Assembly: GCF_003252795.1 (NCBI RefSeq)
Contig: NZ_QEPQ01000006.1
Coordinates: 1-64,000, forward strand
DNA: 64,000 nucleotides
Direction of reading: 5' to 3'
Source: Haemophilus parainfluenzae
GTDB lineage: Bacteria; Pseudomonadota; Gammaproteobacteria; Enterobacterales; Pasteurellaceae
Below are positions 12,200 to 21,760 of this stretch, one piece after another. The translations under genes and the position numbers were made by a program. The notes under the pieces are model-generated. The model searched no databases. It was not told the origin of the DNA and saw only the letters and a program-made list of their open reading frames with translations. Each line of letters starts with the position of its first letter. Position 1 is the stretch's first letter.

Positions 12200-12495
12200 T
12201 ATTGGTTTTCCTCTGTAAATTTTAGTGAGACCGAGTTGATATAAAAAAAGTGCGGTCAAATTAATTGACGTTTTTATTTATATCGGAGATTGACGCCGTT
12301 TCGGATACCGCACTCTGAACCTTACTTCTGTAGTGGGCTACTTAAATTAAAACGTCTGATTAATTTAAGTGGAAACAGATACCATTAAACGGAAAATGCC
12401 TATCTGTTTTTTGTGCTGTTTTTGATAGCACAAAATGGCTGATGGTAAACCACCAGCCATTAAGCCTGAGAAACAGGACATAAGTGAATCAAAAA
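12200..12495 (-). promoter_or_regulatory. rplL-rpoB intergenic region with likely attenuator hairpin
   Basis: This gap contains no gene. On the minus strand, shortly after rplL, a hairpin with 8-bp stem AATGGCTG (12434-12441) and CAGCCATT (12454-12461) is followed by TTTTG. A second small hairpin (GTGCTG...TAGCAC, about 12413-12431) follows. In E. coli this interval carries a partial terminator and an RNase III processing site that set the ratio of ribosomal protein to RNA polymerase; the same role here is inference. A single uptake signal lies at 12247-12256. Confidence 0.6.
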
Positions 12496-12867
12496 TTATT
12501 TGATTTCTACTTTTGCACCAGCTTCTTCTAATTCTTTCTTAAGTGCTTCAGCTTCTTCTTTAGAAACGCCTTCTTTTAAGTTAGCTGGAGCAGATTCAAC
12601 TAAGTCTTTAGCTTCTTTTAAGCCTAAACCAGTTGCACCACGTACTGCTTTGATAACTGCTACTTTGTTAGCACCAGCTTCAGCAAGAACTACGTCGAAT
12701 TCAGTTTTTTCTTCTGCCGCTGCTGCTGCACCGCCAGCTGCTGGAGCTGCTGCTACTGCTGCTGCAGAAACGCCGAATTTTTCTTCCATCGCTGCGATTA
12801 ATTCAACGATTTCAGTTACAGATTTAGAAGCGATCGCTTCAATGATTTGTTCGTTAGTTAATGACAT
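12496..12867 (-). CDS. rplL: 50S ribosomal protein L7/L12
   Basis: Stalk protein of the large ribosomal subunit, present as dimers on L10 and recruiting the GTPase translation factors. The N-terminal dimerisation segment ([12 protein letters not shown]...) is followed by the flexible Ala-rich hinge about residues 36-52 and the C-terminal factor-binding domain (KTEFDVVL...[10 protein letters not shown]). The start at 12867 gives 123 residues and has an AGGA ribosome-binding site about 10 bases upstream; an ATG nine bases further up is less likely. It follows rplJ by 54 bp. Confidence 0.97.
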   Translation of the reverse strand: MSLTNEQIIEAIASKSVTEIVELIAAMEEKFGVSAAAVAAAPAAGGAAAAAEEKTEFDVVLAEAGANKVAVIKAVRGATGLGLKEAKDLVESAPANLKEGVSKEEAEALKKELEEAGAKVEIK

Positions 12868-12921
12868 AACAATCAATTCCTAAAATTAATAAAGTTAAAT
12901 GAAGTAAGAAACGCTTAATGA

Positions 12922-13413
12922 TTAAGCTGCTTCTTGTAATTTGTCGCGTAATGCCGCAAAAGTGCGAACAAGTTTGCCTGCCGCAGCTTCTTTCATTGTG
13001 CCCATTAAACGTGCAATTGCTTCTTCGTAAGTTGGTAATGTTGCTAAGAATTCAACATCTTGGATCTTACCTTCAAAGGCTGCACCTTTAATTTCAAACT
13101 TATCGTTTGCTTTAGCAAAATCTTTGAACAAACGTGCTGCTGCACCTGGGTGTTCGTTAGAGAATGCGATAAGTGTTGGACCTACAAACGTATCTTGTAA
13201 GCATTCGAAATCAGTGCCTTCAACCGCACGACGTAATAAAGTATTACGAACAACGCGCATTGTTACACCAGCTTCACGAGCTGCTTTACGTAATTCAGTC
13301 ATTTTATCAACAGTTACACCGCGAGAATCCGCGATTACTGCTGAAAGTGCACCTTTGGCTGCTTCATTTACTTCGGCAACAATTGCTTGTTTGTCTTGAA
13401 GATTTAATGCCAT
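12922..13413 (-). CDS. rplJ: 50S ribosomal protein L10
   Basis: L10 forms the base of the ribosomal stalk and carries the L7/L12 dimers. The 163-residue protein starts [32 protein letters not shown], the usual N-terminal rRNA-binding domain, and ends in the helix that binds L7/L12. It is the first gene of rplJ-rplL-rpoB-rpoC. No rplK-rplA genes precede it; a dedicated promoter and the L10 leader do, so L10 probably represses its own translation as in E. coli. Confidence 0.97.
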   Translation of the reverse strand: MALNLQDKQAIVAEVNEAAKGALSAVIADSRGVTVDKMTELRKAAREAGVTMRVVRNTLLRRAVEGTDFECLQDTFVGPTLIAFSNEHPGAAARLFKDFAKANDKFEIKGAAFEGKIQDVEFLATLPTYEEAIARLMGTMKEAAAGKLVRTFAALRDKLQEAA

Positions 13414-13648
13414 TGGCTTTTAGCTCCTGAATACACTCCGATTTCTCGGAATTAATTTACCTCATCGAAAGAGTTATCTTTCAGACTAGGACGACTTCGG
13501 TGCCCAGAAGCAAGAAATATTCTTATTCTGTTCACCATCTACGTAGGATTATTAAGACGATTATTGCTAACCATTCCCTACGGTCTTGGACGGGGCTTGA
13601 ATAGGTCAAGCACCAACCAGAAATTTTACGCTAAGCGTAATTTAGGAG
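13414..13648 (-). ncRNA. L10 leader (ribosomal protein autoregulatory RNA)
   Basis: The 235-base untranslated leader of rplJ contains, on the minus strand, GACCGTAGG (13584-13592), CCTACGTAGATGGTGAACAG and a downstream hairpin region. These match the conserved blocks of the E. coli rplJ leader, where L10 with L7/L12 binds and represses translation. The region has several nested complementary segments (for example CCGAGAAATCGG just before the start codon). The recognition rests on remembered sequence blocks and has not been confirmed with a covariance model. Confidence 0.78.
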
Positions 13649-13683
13649 CGAGATTATAGTGATTAATCTCGCTCTTGTAAAGT
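13648..13683 (-). promoter_or_regulatory. rplJ promoter within an inverted repeat
   Basis: On the minus strand, -35 TTTACA (13678-13683) and -10 TATAAT (13655-13660) are 17 bp apart, a near-consensus promoter. An 11-bp perfect inverted repeat, GAGCGAGATTA (13648-13658) with TAATCTCGCTC (13666-13676), covers the -10 element and most of the spacer. It could be an operator, or a hairpin facing the upstream gene; it has no T run. Confidence 0.75.
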
Positions 13684-13725
13684 CTATTGTAGAAAAAATC
13701 TGCAGCTTTTAACCGCACTTTCCTA

Positions 13726-14115
13726 TTATTTTCTGACTGCAATCGCTTCGATTTCTAAGCCAACATCTTTTGGTAAGCGAGCAACTTCTACGCAAGAACG
13801 AGCAGGGAAATTAGGGTGATTATTTTCTTTAAAGAATTTCTCATACTCTGCATTTACTGCTGCAAAATCATTAAGATCTTTCACAAACACCGTGGTTTTC
13901 ACAATATCACCCACTTTCAAACCAGCCTGTTCAATAATCGCTTTCACGTTTTCTAACGATTGACGCGCCTGAGCTACAATATCTTTTGGTACTTCACCCG
14001 TTGCTGGATTAACCGGGATTTGACCTGATGTTAAAACTAAATTACCTAAATCTACCGCTTGAACATAAGGACCGATTGCTGCTGGGGCTTTTTCTGTATG
14101 AATGATTTTAGTCAT
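13726..14115 (-). CDS. ridA: 2-iminobutanoate/2-iminopropanoate deaminase, RidA family
   Basis: RidA hydrolyses reactive enamine/imine intermediates released by PLP enzymes such as threonine dehydratase. The 129-residue length is typical. Visible family motifs are GPYVQAVDLGNLVLTSGQIPVNPATG near the N-terminus and the C-terminal signature about residues 102-121 (FPARSCVEVARLPKDVGLEIEA), which includes the Arg105 that anchors the substrate carboxylate. The gene has a good AAGGAG ribosome-binding site and lies alone between mlaA and the rplJ promoter. Members of this family with other roles exist, so substrate range is inferred. Confidence 0.92.
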   Translation of the reverse strand: MTKIIHTEKAPAAIGPYVQAVDLGNLVLTSGQIPVNPATGEVPKDIVAQARQSLENVKAIIEQAGLKVGDIVKTTVFVKDLNDFAAVNAEYEKFFKENNHPNFPARSCVEVARLPKDVGLEIEAIAVRK

Positions 14116-14195
14116 GATATTCTCCTTTAATATTGACGTATAAATACGCTTGCTATCCTAACATATAAGTGACTTTATCGCTTATACGAGTATTC

Positions 14196-14942
14196 TTAAT
14201 CAATCTCTTTTAATACATCATCAGACAATTCTTTCTGTGAACTTTCTTTTACTTTGCCATCATTTACTTTAAATTCTAAATTCTGATAATAAGCTTCGCG
14301 GAAAGTAACATAAGGATCTTGTGCTTGATTGAGCAATTCTGTTTGATCCAATGTTTTCGAGCGTTTATCTACGGCTTGAACACCATATTTCACCAGTGAC
14401 CATGGACCACCTACCCAATTCCAGAACGGATAAGTATAAGCCGCATCGACCACTGCCCCCGTTAATTGACGAGGTGTTGTCGCATTATAAATTGGCAATA
14501 CAATATAAGTGCCCGCATCTACACCGTAGGTGCCCAATGTTTCACCAAAACTGCGTTGATCATAAACCTGCAAGTCTTTGCTTGCACTGGCAAAATCAAA
14601 TAAACCACCGATACCAAAGGTGGAGTTAATCCAGAAACGGTTGAAGTGAACAAAGGCTTTTTTCGGTTCACCTTCTAATAAACGGTTAACAAAACTCACT
14701 GGCTCATCTAAGTTATTTGCCACATTGGATAAACCTTTTGTGACCGGTGTCGGCACGTAATCACGCCAGCCTTTTGCTGCTGGTTCCAACACATAGCGAT
14801 CCATGACTTTATAGTTAAAATCAAACATCGTGCGGTTAAAACTTTCTAATTTATCATTGCGTTCACCATCTGCTTTGGTTGCACAACCCGTTAATAAAAC
14901 TGTTGTCATTAAGCCGACCGCAAGTAAAGGTGTTTTTTTCAT
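14196..14942 (-). CDS. mlaA: Outer-membrane lipoprotein MlaA (VacJ)
   Basis: MlaA sits in the outer membrane and removes phospholipids from its outer leaflet, passing them to the MlaC/MlaFEDB retrograde system. A signal peptide with lipobox LTGC gives a lipidated cysteine at residue 20. The body shows the family pattern (ESFNRTMFDFNYKVMDRYVLEPAAKGWRDYVP, GGLFDFASASKDL, FGETLGTYGVDAGTYIVLPI). The length of 248 residues is normal. No other mla genes adjoin it, as is usual for this gene. In H. influenzae VacJ affects serum resistance and vesicle release; that is known of the family, not shown here. Confidence 0.94.
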   Translation of the reverse strand: MKKTPLLAVGLMTTVLLTGCATKADGERNDKLESFNRTMFDFNYKVMDRYVLEPAAKGWRDYVPTPVTKGLSNVANNLDEPVSFVNRLLEGEPKKAFVHFNRFWINSTFGIGGLFDFASASKDLQVYDQRSFGETLGTYGVDAGTYIVLPIYNATTPRQLTGAVVDAAYTYPFWNWVGGPWSLVKYGVQAVDKRSKTLDQTELLNQAQDPYVTFREAYYQNLEFKVNDGKVKESSQKELSDDVLKEID

Positions 14943-15101
14943 TCCACTTTCCTATCACAAAAAATTGTCTTTATTCTAACCAACTTGAAAGATAACTACA
15001 AAAAATTTATTGAAACCCTGAGATGACTTTTCTGTTAGCTATGTTTAATCATGGTGCTTTTTAGTTTTCCAAAAATGACTTTTGTTCCCGACATAAACCA
15101 A

Positions 15102-15123
15102 AATGCCACCTTTCGGTGGCATT
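15102..15123 (-). terminator. Terminator after the yagU-like gene
   Basis: A 9-bp stem AATGCCACC (15102-15110) with GGTGGCATT (15115-15123) and a four-base loop lies just beyond the stop codon of the yagU-like gene; read on the minus strand it is followed by a T-rich stretch (TTTGGTTT). Confidence 0.78.
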
Positions 15124-15141
15124 CTTTGCAATATAGATTAA

Positions 15142-15765
15142 TTATTCAGTTGCATTTTTTAATGGAATTTCTGCATCTGGCTCGCGAGTAATACGGTTAC
15201 GTAAATCACGACGAATAATCTCAATTGTCCAGAACCAGAAAATATGTCCCACTAATTCAGAAATATGTTCATATAATGGCCATTCTGCAACAGGTGGTGT
15301 TAAACCTAATGCAGGGAAAGTGATATAGTGCACACAAATATCTGCGATTAAACCTGCACCAATACCTTGCCAGAATTTGATTTTAGGGAAACGTTCTGCC
15401 ACTAAGCAGTAAGCAATAGCAAATACTAATGAGAAAGTAATGTGAGTCACACCAATCCAGTCAAAACCATGATCTGCAAAAGTGAATGCTGCTTGAGTTG
15501 GGTCAATACCTAAATAATCACGTAAGAATACGTGAGGCGGGTTCAAGAATGCACGTGAACACACTTGAAGAATTTGATCTTGGCTTAAACCTGTGATGTC
15601 TACTTTACATGCTGCTGCGAAGAAATCGATTGGGCTACGCGGTGGGAATGGATGCTCAGCACCCCATTTTACGAATGCAGAAATTAAACCTGCAATAATA
15701 CCAACAAAAATCGCTACGCCATAACGACGACGATTAGCAGGAGTTTGTTCAAAAATACCTGACAT
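15142..15765 (-). CDS. YagU/DUF1440-family inner-membrane protein
   Basis: A 207-residue membrane protein with a hydrophobic segment at about 17-33 ([19 protein letters not shown]) and further segments in the second half. The pattern [18 protein letters not shown] and the overall form match the YagU family; E. coli YagU has been linked to survival at low pH. Residue composition and size fit. The start at 15765 is chosen because it has a GGAG ribosome-binding site; the frame extends 20 codons upstream through an uptake signal, which is unlikely to be coding. It is flanked by talB and mlaA and forms its own unit. Confidence 0.8.
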   Translation of the reverse strand: MSGIFEQTPANRRRYGVAIFVGIIAGLISAFVKWGAEHPFPPRSPIDFFAAACKVDITGLSQDQILQVCSRAFLNPPHVFLRDYLGIDPTQAAFTFADHGFDWIGVTHITFSLVFAIAYCLVAERFPKIKFWQGIGAGLIADICVHYITFPALGLTPPVAEWPLYEHISELVGHIFWFWTIEIIRRDLRNRITREPDAEIPLKNATE

Positions 15766-15925
15766 ATATTTGCTCCGAAAAAAGAAAAAATGACCGCACT
15801 TTGTATCAAAAGTCGCGGTTCCCATTTTGCTTTAGCAAAACTTGTCTTGAATTCTCAATGACTTTGGTGAGTTAGTCAAGAACTAATTATTAAGAGTTAG
15901 AACATTTTATGGTAAGAATAAAAAA

Positions 15926-15945
15926 TGCGGTTATTTCTAACCGCA
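15926..15945. repeat. Inverted uptake signals between talB and the yagU-like gene
   Basis: TGCGGTTA (15926-15933) pairs with TAACCGCA (15938-15945) through a four-base loop. The second copy is a perfect AAGTGCGGT complement, the first has one change. Placed directly after the talB stop, it probably acts as the talB terminator. Confidence 0.65.
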
Positions 15946-15962
15946 CTTTCATGTTTTTTAAA

Positions 15963-16916
15963 TTAAAGTTTTGCTGAAAGCATTGCTTCTAATTTCTCTT
16001 GGTCAACTGCAAATTTGCGAATCCCCTCTGCTAATTTCTCAACAGCCATCGCATCGCTGTTATGTTGCCAGTAGAATTCTGCTTCAGTTAATGGTTGAGG
16101 TTTTGCTTTTACTTCACCTTTGTAGTCTAGTTTACGCACAAGTGCGGTTGAATTTTCTTGTAATTCTTTAAGTAAAGCAGGAGCAATAGTTAAACGGTCA
16201 CAACCTGCTAATTCAATAATTTCACCGACATTACGGAAACTTGCGCCCATTACCACGGTTTTATAACCGTATTCTTTGTAGTAGTTATAAATTTTAGTTA
16301 CAGAAATGACACCTGGATCTTCTGCTGGCGCATATTCTTTTTTATCAGTATTTGCTTTGTACCAGTCTAAGATACGACCGACGAATGGCGAAATTAAATA
16401 AACGCCTGCTTCAGCACAGGCACGTGCTTGCGCTTCGGAGAATAATAAGGTTAAGTTACAGTTAATGCCTTCTTTTTCAAGAATTTCAGCTGCACGAATA
16501 CCTTGCCATGTTGAAGCAATTTTGATCAAGATACGATCATTTGAAATACCTGCCACATTATAAAGTGCGATAAGTTTACGTGCTTTTTCAACGGTTGCTT
16601 GAGTATCGTAAGAAAGACGTGCATCCACTTCAGTTGAAATACGTCCTGGGACAATTTTTAAAATTTCTAAACCGATGTTTACTGCTAATTTATCTTCAGC
16701 ATCAATTAATTGTTGTGCTTTATCCGCACTTTGTGCTTTGGCGTAAGTAATCGCTTCATCAATTAATGGTGCATATTGTGGTAATGCTGAAGCACTTAAA
16801 ATTAAAGATGGGTTTGTTGTTGCATCTTGTGGTTGGTATTTTTTAATTGCATCAATATCGCCCGTATCAGCCACGACGACGGTCATACTACGAAGTGAAT
16901 CTAACTGAGTTGTCAT
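15963..16916 (-). CDS. talB: Transaldolase
   Basis: Transaldolase of the non-oxidative pentose phosphate pathway, exchanging a three-carbon dihydroxyacetone unit between sedoheptulose 7-phosphate and glyceraldehyde 3-phosphate. The 317-residue protein is full length. The N-terminal [10 protein letters not shown] motif is at 31-40 and the Schiff-base lysine is Lys132 in [12 protein letters not shown], with [25 protein letters not shown] following. The gene has an AAGGAG ribosome-binding site and is divergent from oppA, as in H. influenzae. Confidence 0.97.
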   Translation of the reverse strand: MTTQLDSLRSMTVVVADTGDIDAIKKYQPQDATTNPSLILSASALPQYAPLIDEAITYAKAQSADKAQQLIDAEDKLAVNIGLEILKIVPGRISTEVDARLSYDTQATVEKARKLIALYNVAGISNDRILIKIASTWQGIRAAEILEKEGINCNLTLLFSEAQARACAEAGVYLISPFVGRILDWYKANTDKKEYAPAEDPGVISVTKIYNYYKEYGYKTVVMGASFRNVGEIIELAGCDRLTIAPALLKELQENSTALVRKLDYKGEVKAKPQPLTEAEFYWQHNSDAMAVEKLAEGIRKFAVDQEKLEAMLSAKL

Positions 16917-17207
16917 TATATTCTCCTTGAATGGATTTGTTTGAATTCAACTGCCTTACGATAGCATAATTAGCTTTAAAAGGGTAATTCGTCCAGGAAA
17001 ATATTTACGATAGGGAAAACCAATTCATTCTAGATTTACCCCTCATACCATCACTTTTAGCAATTTTTTCGTAATTTATTAGATACAAATCACAAAACGT
17101 TATTTTTCTTTAAATAATCACCTTACAAATCTTTACAAACATGAATTTTTGAGCTAATAAGAGAAGGACTCTTTATAAAAATATCGCCTAATGACAAGGA
17201 GGCTCAA
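16917..17207 (+). promoter_or_regulatory. talB-oppA divergent region with oppA promoter
   Basis: The 291-bp gap carries no gene. For oppA, a -35 TTTACA (17132-17137) and -10 TAATAA (17155-17160) are exactly 17 bp apart, and an AAGGAGG ribosome-binding site (17197-17203) precedes the ATG. No clear CRP or other operator was recognised, and I could not pick out a convincing talB promoter. Confidence 0.6.
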
Positions 17208-18833
17208 ATGCAACACAAACTACTTTTCTCTGCAATTGCTCTTGCTCTTTCCTATTCTGCGCAAGCCGTTATAGTACCTGAGGGAACGCAATTAGATGAA
17301 AAACAACATATCGTGATCAATAACGGGGCTGAACCACAAAGTTTTGACCCACAAAAAACTGAAGGTATACCTGAATCTACCGTTGCTTATCAATTACTTG
17401 AAGGCCTCGTTACCTCAGACTCCGAAGGTAAACTTCAACCGGGTGTGGCTGAAAGCTGGGAAAACACGCCGGATTTCAAAACGTGGACATTCCATTTACG
17501 TAAAGATGCCAAATGGTCAAATGGTGATCCTGTTACCGCGCACGATTTCGTGTTCGCTTGGCGCCGTTTAGTGGATCCTGCAACAGCCGCACCTTACGCA
17601 AGTTACTTAAGTTATTTACAAGTAGAAAATGCACAAGACATCATTGATGGTAAGAAAAAACCGGCTGAATTAGGTGTTGAAGCAAAAGATGATTACACCT
17701 TTGTGGTTCATGCAACCAATCCTGTGCCTTACGCAGTCAGTTTAACGACTCACCAATCCTTATTGCCATTACCGCAAAAAGTGGTCGAAAAATTTGGGGA
17801 TGCATGGGTGAAAAAAGAAAATTACGTGGGTAATGGTGCCTATAAACTGGCGAACCACATTATTAATGAAAAAATCGAATTTGAACGTAACCCACTCTAC
17901 TGGAACGATAAAGAGACTGTCATTAACAGTGCAACATTCCTTGCGATTGAAAACCCAAGTACTGATGTGGCGCGTTATCGTGCAGGCGATTTAGATATGA
18001 CGAACTATGCCTTACCACCAGAACAGTTTGCTAAATTACAAAAAGAATTGCCTGGTGAAGTATTCACGACACGTACGCTTGCAACCTATTCTTATGAGTT
18101 AAACAACAAGAAAGCACCTTTTGATAACGTGAATGTTCGTAAAGCCTTGAACTTATCCCTTGACCGTAATGTGATCACCGATAAAGTTTTAGGTCAAGGT
18201 CAAACACCAACCTATGTATTTACGCCGACTTACATCGAAGAAGGTCAACTCATTCAACAACCTGCTTATTCAAAAGAACCAATGGCACAACGTAATGAAG
18301 AAGCCATTAAACTCTTAGAAGAAGCGGGTTACAGCAAAGCAAATCCGTTGAAATTCAGCATTCTTTACAACACCAATGAAAACCACAAAAAAGTGGCCAT
18401 TGCTGCAGCATCTATGTGGAAAGCGAACACCAAAGGTTTAATTGATGTGAAATTAGAAAACCAAGAGTGGAAAACCTACCTTGATAGCCGTCGTGCAGGC
18501 CGTTACGATGCAGCACGTGCAGGATGGAATGCGGATTACAACCAAGCCACAACATTCGGCAACTATTTCTTATCTAATTCGAGTAACAATACCGCGAAAT
18601 ATGCGAACCCAGAATACGATAAAGCCATTGCTGAATCTTATGTTGCAACCGATGCGGAAGGACGTGCAAAAGCCTACGCAAAAGCCGAAGAAATTCTTGC
18701 AAAAGATTTCGGTATCGTGCCAATCTTTAACTATGTGAATCCACGCTTAGTGAAACCTTATGTAAAAGGCTATTCAGGCAAAGATCCACAAGATCACATT
18801 TACTTACGCAACCTTTATATTATTAAACATTAA
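17208..18833 (+). CDS. oppA: Oligopeptide ABC importer, periplasmic binding protein
   Basis: Periplasmic peptide receptor of the Opp system (SBP family 5). A signal peptide ends about residue 20 (SYSAQA|V) with no lipobox. The mature 520-residue protein shows family motifs NNGAEPQSFDPQKTEGIPE, TWTFHLRKDAKWSNGDPVTAHDFVFAWRR and YNTNENHKKVA. It supplies peptides as an amino-acid source and is first in oppABCDF. In H. influenzae the OppA orthologue or its relatives have also been tied to haem or glutathione-related uptake, so ligand range is open. Confidence 0.95.
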   Translation: MQHKLLFSAIALALSYSAQAVIVPEGTQLDEKQHIVINNGAEPQSFDPQKTEGIPESTVAYQLLEGLVTSDSEGKLQPGVAESWENTPDFKTWTFHLRKDAKWSNGDPVTAHDFVFAWRRLVDPATAAPYASYLSYLQVENAQDIIDGKKKPAELGVEAKDDYTFVVHATNPVPYAVSLTTHQSLLPLPQKVVEKFGDAWVKKENYVGNGAYKLANHIINEKIEFERNPLYWNDKETVINSATFLAIENPSTDVARYRAGDLDMTNYALPPEQFAKLQKELPGEVFTTRTLATYSYELNNKKAPFDNVNVRKALNLSLDRNVITDKVLGQGQTPTYVFTPTYIEEGQLIQQPAYSKEPMAQRNEEAIKLLEEAGYSKANPLKFSILYNTNENHKKVAIAAASMWKANTKGLIDVKLENQEWKTYLDSRRAGRYDAARAGWNADYNQATTFGNYFLSNSSNNTAKYANPEYDKAIAESYVATDAEGRAKAYAKAEEILAKDFGIVPIFNYVNPRLVKPYVKGYSGKDPQDHIYLRNLYIIKH

Positions 18834-18849
18834 TTCGTTGCTCGTATTT

Positions 18850-18888
18850 AAGTGCGGTTAAAAATTATCGTGTTTTTTGACCGCACTT
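18850..18888 (+). terminator. Uptake-signal hairpin between oppA and oppB
   Basis: AAGTGCGGT (18850-18858) pairs with ACCGCACTT (18880-18888); the flanking A and T runs lengthen the stem. It lies between oppA and oppB and may reduce readthrough, so that the binding protein is made in excess over the membrane parts. Confidence 0.6.
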
Positions 18889-18913
18889 TTCGCCCATTTT
18901 GGTTGGAGTTATT

Positions 18914-19834
18914 ATGCTCAAATTTATTTTTAAACGGCTGTTGGAAGCCTTACCAACGCTGTTTATTTTGATTACTTTTTCCTTCTTTCTGATGCGTCTC
19001 GCCCCTGGTAGCCCGTTCACATCGGAACGTGCTTATCCACCAGAAGTCATGGCAAATATCGAAGCGAAGTATCATTTAAATGAACCATTACATAAACAAT
19101 ATTTCCTTTATTTGGAAAATCTTTCCAAAGGCGATTTTGGTCCCTCTTTTAAATATAAAGATCAATCGGTCAATGATTTAATCGCATCAGCCTTCCCTGT
19201 TTCCTTAAAATTAGGGATGGTCGCCTTCGCCTTTGCAGTGGTATTAGGTGTCACAGCTGGTACGCTTGCCGCGCTCAATCAAAATAGCCGTTGGGATTAT
19301 ATTTTGATGAGTTTCTCAATGCTTGGCGTCATTATGCCAAGCTTCGTCTTCGCACCAGTCTTAGTGCTGATTTTTGCCATTTATTTGGGTTGGTTACCTG
19401 CAGGCGGTTGGAATGGCGGTTCAGCAATGTACATTATTTTACCTGTAGCCTCTTTAACCATTGCTTATGTTGCTGGGATTGCACGTATCATGCGTGGTTC
19501 CATGATTGAAGTGTTGCATTCCAACTTTATTCGTACTGCCAAAGCCAAAGGGCTCTCAACCTCAAGAATCATTTTAAAACATGCTTTACGTCCGGCTCTT
19601 TTACCTGTGATTACCTATTTAGGCCCTGCTTTTGTGGGGATTATTACCGGCTCAATGGTGATCGAAAGCGTATTTGGTTTACCTGGCATGGGGTTATTAT
19701 TTGTAAACGGTGCATTAAACCGTGATTATTCTTTAGTTTTGAGTCTCACTATTTTAGTGGGCACATTAACCATTTTATTTAATGCGATTGTGGATATTTT
19801 ATACGCCATCATCGATCCAAAAATTCGTTATTAA
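18914..19834 (+). CDS. oppB: Oligopeptide ABC importer, permease OppB
   Basis: First membrane subunit of the Opp importer: 306 residues, with an N-terminal transmembrane helix (FIFKRLLEALPTLFILITFSF) and five more after residue ~95. The permease coupling motif is RTAKAKGLSTSRIILKHALRPALLPVI. I start at ATG 18914, preceded by GGAG; a TTG five codons upstream is unlikely. OppC follows after 9 bp. Confidence 0.95.
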   Translation: MLKFIFKRLLEALPTLFILITFSFFLMRLAPGSPFTSERAYPPEVMANIEAKYHLNEPLHKQYFLYLENLSKGDFGPSFKYKDQSVNDLIASAFPVSLKLGMVAFAFAVVLGVTAGTLAALNQNSRWDYILMSFSMLGVIMPSFVFAPVLVLIFAIYLGWLPAGGWNGGSAMYIILPVASLTIAYVAGIARIMRGSMIEVLHSNFIRTAKAKGLSTSRIILKHALRPALLPVITYLGPAFVGIITGSMVIESVFGLPGMGLLFVNGALNRDYSLVLSLTILVGTLTILFNAIVDILYAIIDPKIRY

Positions 19835-19843
19835 GGATAAATT

Positions 19844-20779
19844 ATGACAGATTATCGTACTCAGCCGATTAATCAGAAAAATGCGGATTTTGTGGAACAA
19901 GTGGCCGACCGTATTGAAGAAATGCAACTGGAAGGCCGCAGCCTATGGCAAGATGCGAAACGCCGTTTTTTCCGTAACAAAGCTGCCGTTGCCAGTCTGA
20001 TTATTTTAGCGTTTATTATTGTATTTATTACCGTAGCACCTTGGTTCTTCCCCTTTACCTATGAAGATACCGATTGGAATATGATGAGCTCCCCACCAAC
20101 AATGGAAGGTTATCACTTCTTCGGTACGGATGCTTCTGGTCGAGACTTACTGGTACGTACCGCTATTGGTGGACGTATTTCATTATTGGTCGGAATCGCA
20201 GGGGCTTTTATTTCCGTCACTATCGGCACAATTTATGGTGCGATTTCTGGCTATGTAGGCGGTAAAACGGATATGTTGATGATGCGCTTTTTGGAAATTC
20301 TTAGCTCATTTCCATTTATGTTCTTCGTCATTTTATTAGTAACCCTTTTTGGCCAAAACATTTTCTTAATTTTTATCGCTATCGGGGCGATTGCTTGGCT
20401 TGGTCTTGCTCGTATCGTACGTGGTCAAACCCTTAGTTTGAAAAATAAAGAATTCGTCGAGGCCGCCATCGTTTGTGGCGTGCCACGTCGCCAAATCATT
20501 TTCAAACACATTATTCCAAATGTATTGGGCTTAGTAGCCGTTTATGCTTCACTTGAAGTACCAGGACTCATTCTATTCGAATCATTCTTAAGTTTCTTAG
20601 GCTTAGGAACACAAGAGCCAATGAGTAGTTGGGGCGCGCTATTAAGTGATGGTGCAGCGCAAATGGAAGTGTCGCCTTGGTTATTAATTTTCCCAGCATT
20701 TTTCCTTTGCCTTACCCTATTTTGTTTTAACTTTATCGGTGACGGGTTGCGTGATGCACTCGATCCGAAAGATAGATAG
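19844..20779 (+). CDS. oppC: Oligopeptide ABC importer, permease OppC
   Basis: Second membrane subunit, 311 residues. The N-terminal cytoplasmic part (to about 45) precedes a helix at ~48-70, then the permease domain begins with HFFGTDASGRDLLVRTAIGGRISL. The coupling segment EAAIVCGVPRRQIIFKHIIPNVLG docks on OppD/OppF. It lies 9 bp before oppD in the same operon. Length and gene order are standard. Confidence 0.95.
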   Translation: MTDYRTQPINQKNADFVEQVADRIEEMQLEGRSLWQDAKRRFFRNKAAVASLIILAFIIVFITVAPWFFPFTYEDTDWNMMSSPPTMEGYHFFGTDASGRDLLVRTAIGGRISLLVGIAGAFISVTIGTIYGAISGYVGGKTDMLMMRFLEILSSFPFMFFVILLVTLFGQNIFLIFIAIGAIAWLGLARIVRGQTLSLKNKEFVEAAIVCGVPRRQIIFKHIIPNVLGLVAVYASLEVPGLILFESFLSFLGLGTQEPMSSWGALLSDGAAQMEVSPWLLIFPAFFLCLTLFCFNFIGDGLRDALDPKDR

Positions 20780-20788
20780 GAGCGAATC

Positions 20789-21760
20789 ATGAATCCTTTA
20801 TTAGATGTAAAAAATCTCTACGTTCGCTTCAAAACACCCGATGGTACCGTCACTGCGGTGAATGATTTAAACTTCACGCTTAATGCGGGAAGCACGCTCG
20901 GCATCGTGGGTGAAAGTGGTTCAGGCAAATCACAAACTGCCTTTGCTTTAATGGGCTTATTGGCGGCCAATGGTACAGTGGAAGGTTCCGCCATCTTTGA
21001 AGGTAAAGAATTGGTTAATTTACCGAAGGCTGAATTGAATAAAATCCGAGCCGAGCAAATTTCCATGATTTTCCAAGACCCGATGACCTCTCTCAACCCT
21101 TACATGAAAATCGGTGAACAACTCATGGAAGTCCTGCAATTGCACAAAGGTTATGATAAACAAACTGCCTTTGCTGAATCCGTGAAAATGTTGGATGCGG
21201 TCAAAATGCCGGAAGCTAAAAAACGCATGGGCATGTATCCACACGAGTTTTCAGGTGGTATGCGTCAACGGGTGATGATTGCGATGGCCTTATTATGTCG
21301 TCCAAAACTACTTATTGCCGATGAACCAACAACCGCTTTGGATGTAACCGTTCAAGCGCAAATCATGACTTTGTTAAATGAGTTAAAACGTGAGTTTAAT
21401 ACTGCGATTATTATGATTACCCATGATCTTGGTGTCGTGGCAGGTATCTGCGATCAAGTGATGGTAATGTATGCCGGACGAACCATGGAATACGGCACAG
21501 CAGAGCAAATTTTCTATCATCCAACTCATCCTTATTCTATTGGCTTAATGGATGCGATTCCTCGCTTAGATGGCAATGAAGAACACTTGGTCACCATTCC
21601 AGGCAATCCGCCGAATTTATTACATTTGCCAAAAGGTTGCCCATTCTCGCCCCGTTGCCAATTTGCAACAGAACAATGCCAAACTGCGCCAAAACTGACC
21701 GCATTTAATGAAGGTCAATTACGCAATTGTTGGTTACCCGTGGAGAAATTTACTCTATGA
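20789..21760 (+). CDS. oppD: Oligopeptide ABC importer, ATPase OppD
   Basis: First ATPase of the Opp importer, 323 residues. Walker A GESGSGKSQ is at 41-49, with the signature FSGGMRQRVMIA and Walker B LLIADEPTTALD. The C-terminal oligopeptide-transporter extension with its cysteine cluster (CPFSPRCQFATEQC, plus a later Cys), which in relatives binds an iron-sulphur cluster, is intact. The stop codon overlaps the oppF start by four bases (ATGA), which indicates translational coupling. Confidence 0.96.
   Translation: MNPLLDVKNLYVRFKTPDGTVTAVNDLNFTLNAGSTLGIVGESGSGKSQTAFALMGLLAANGTVEGSAIFEGKELVNLPKAELNKIRAEQISMIFQDPMTSLNPYMKIGEQLMEVLQLHKGYDKQTAFAESVKMLDAVKMPEAKKRMGMYPHEFSGGMRQRVMIAMALLCRPKLLIADEPTTALDVTVQAQIMTLLNELKREFNTAIIMITHDLGVVAGICDQVMVMYAGRTMEYGTAEQIFYHPTHPYSIGLMDAIPRLDGNEEHLVTIPGNPPNLLHLPKGCPFSPRCQFATEQCQTAPKLTAFNEGQLRNCWLPVEKFTL

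Noticed and set aside
12500-12883. Long open frame opposite rplL
   Set aside because: It is the antisense image of a highly biased ribosomal-protein gene (Ala-rich hinge); it has no ribosome-binding site and the rplL product is certain.
18899-18913. TTG start for oppB five codons upstream
   Set aside because: The ATG at 18914 has its own GGAG at a normal distance and matches the family N-terminus.
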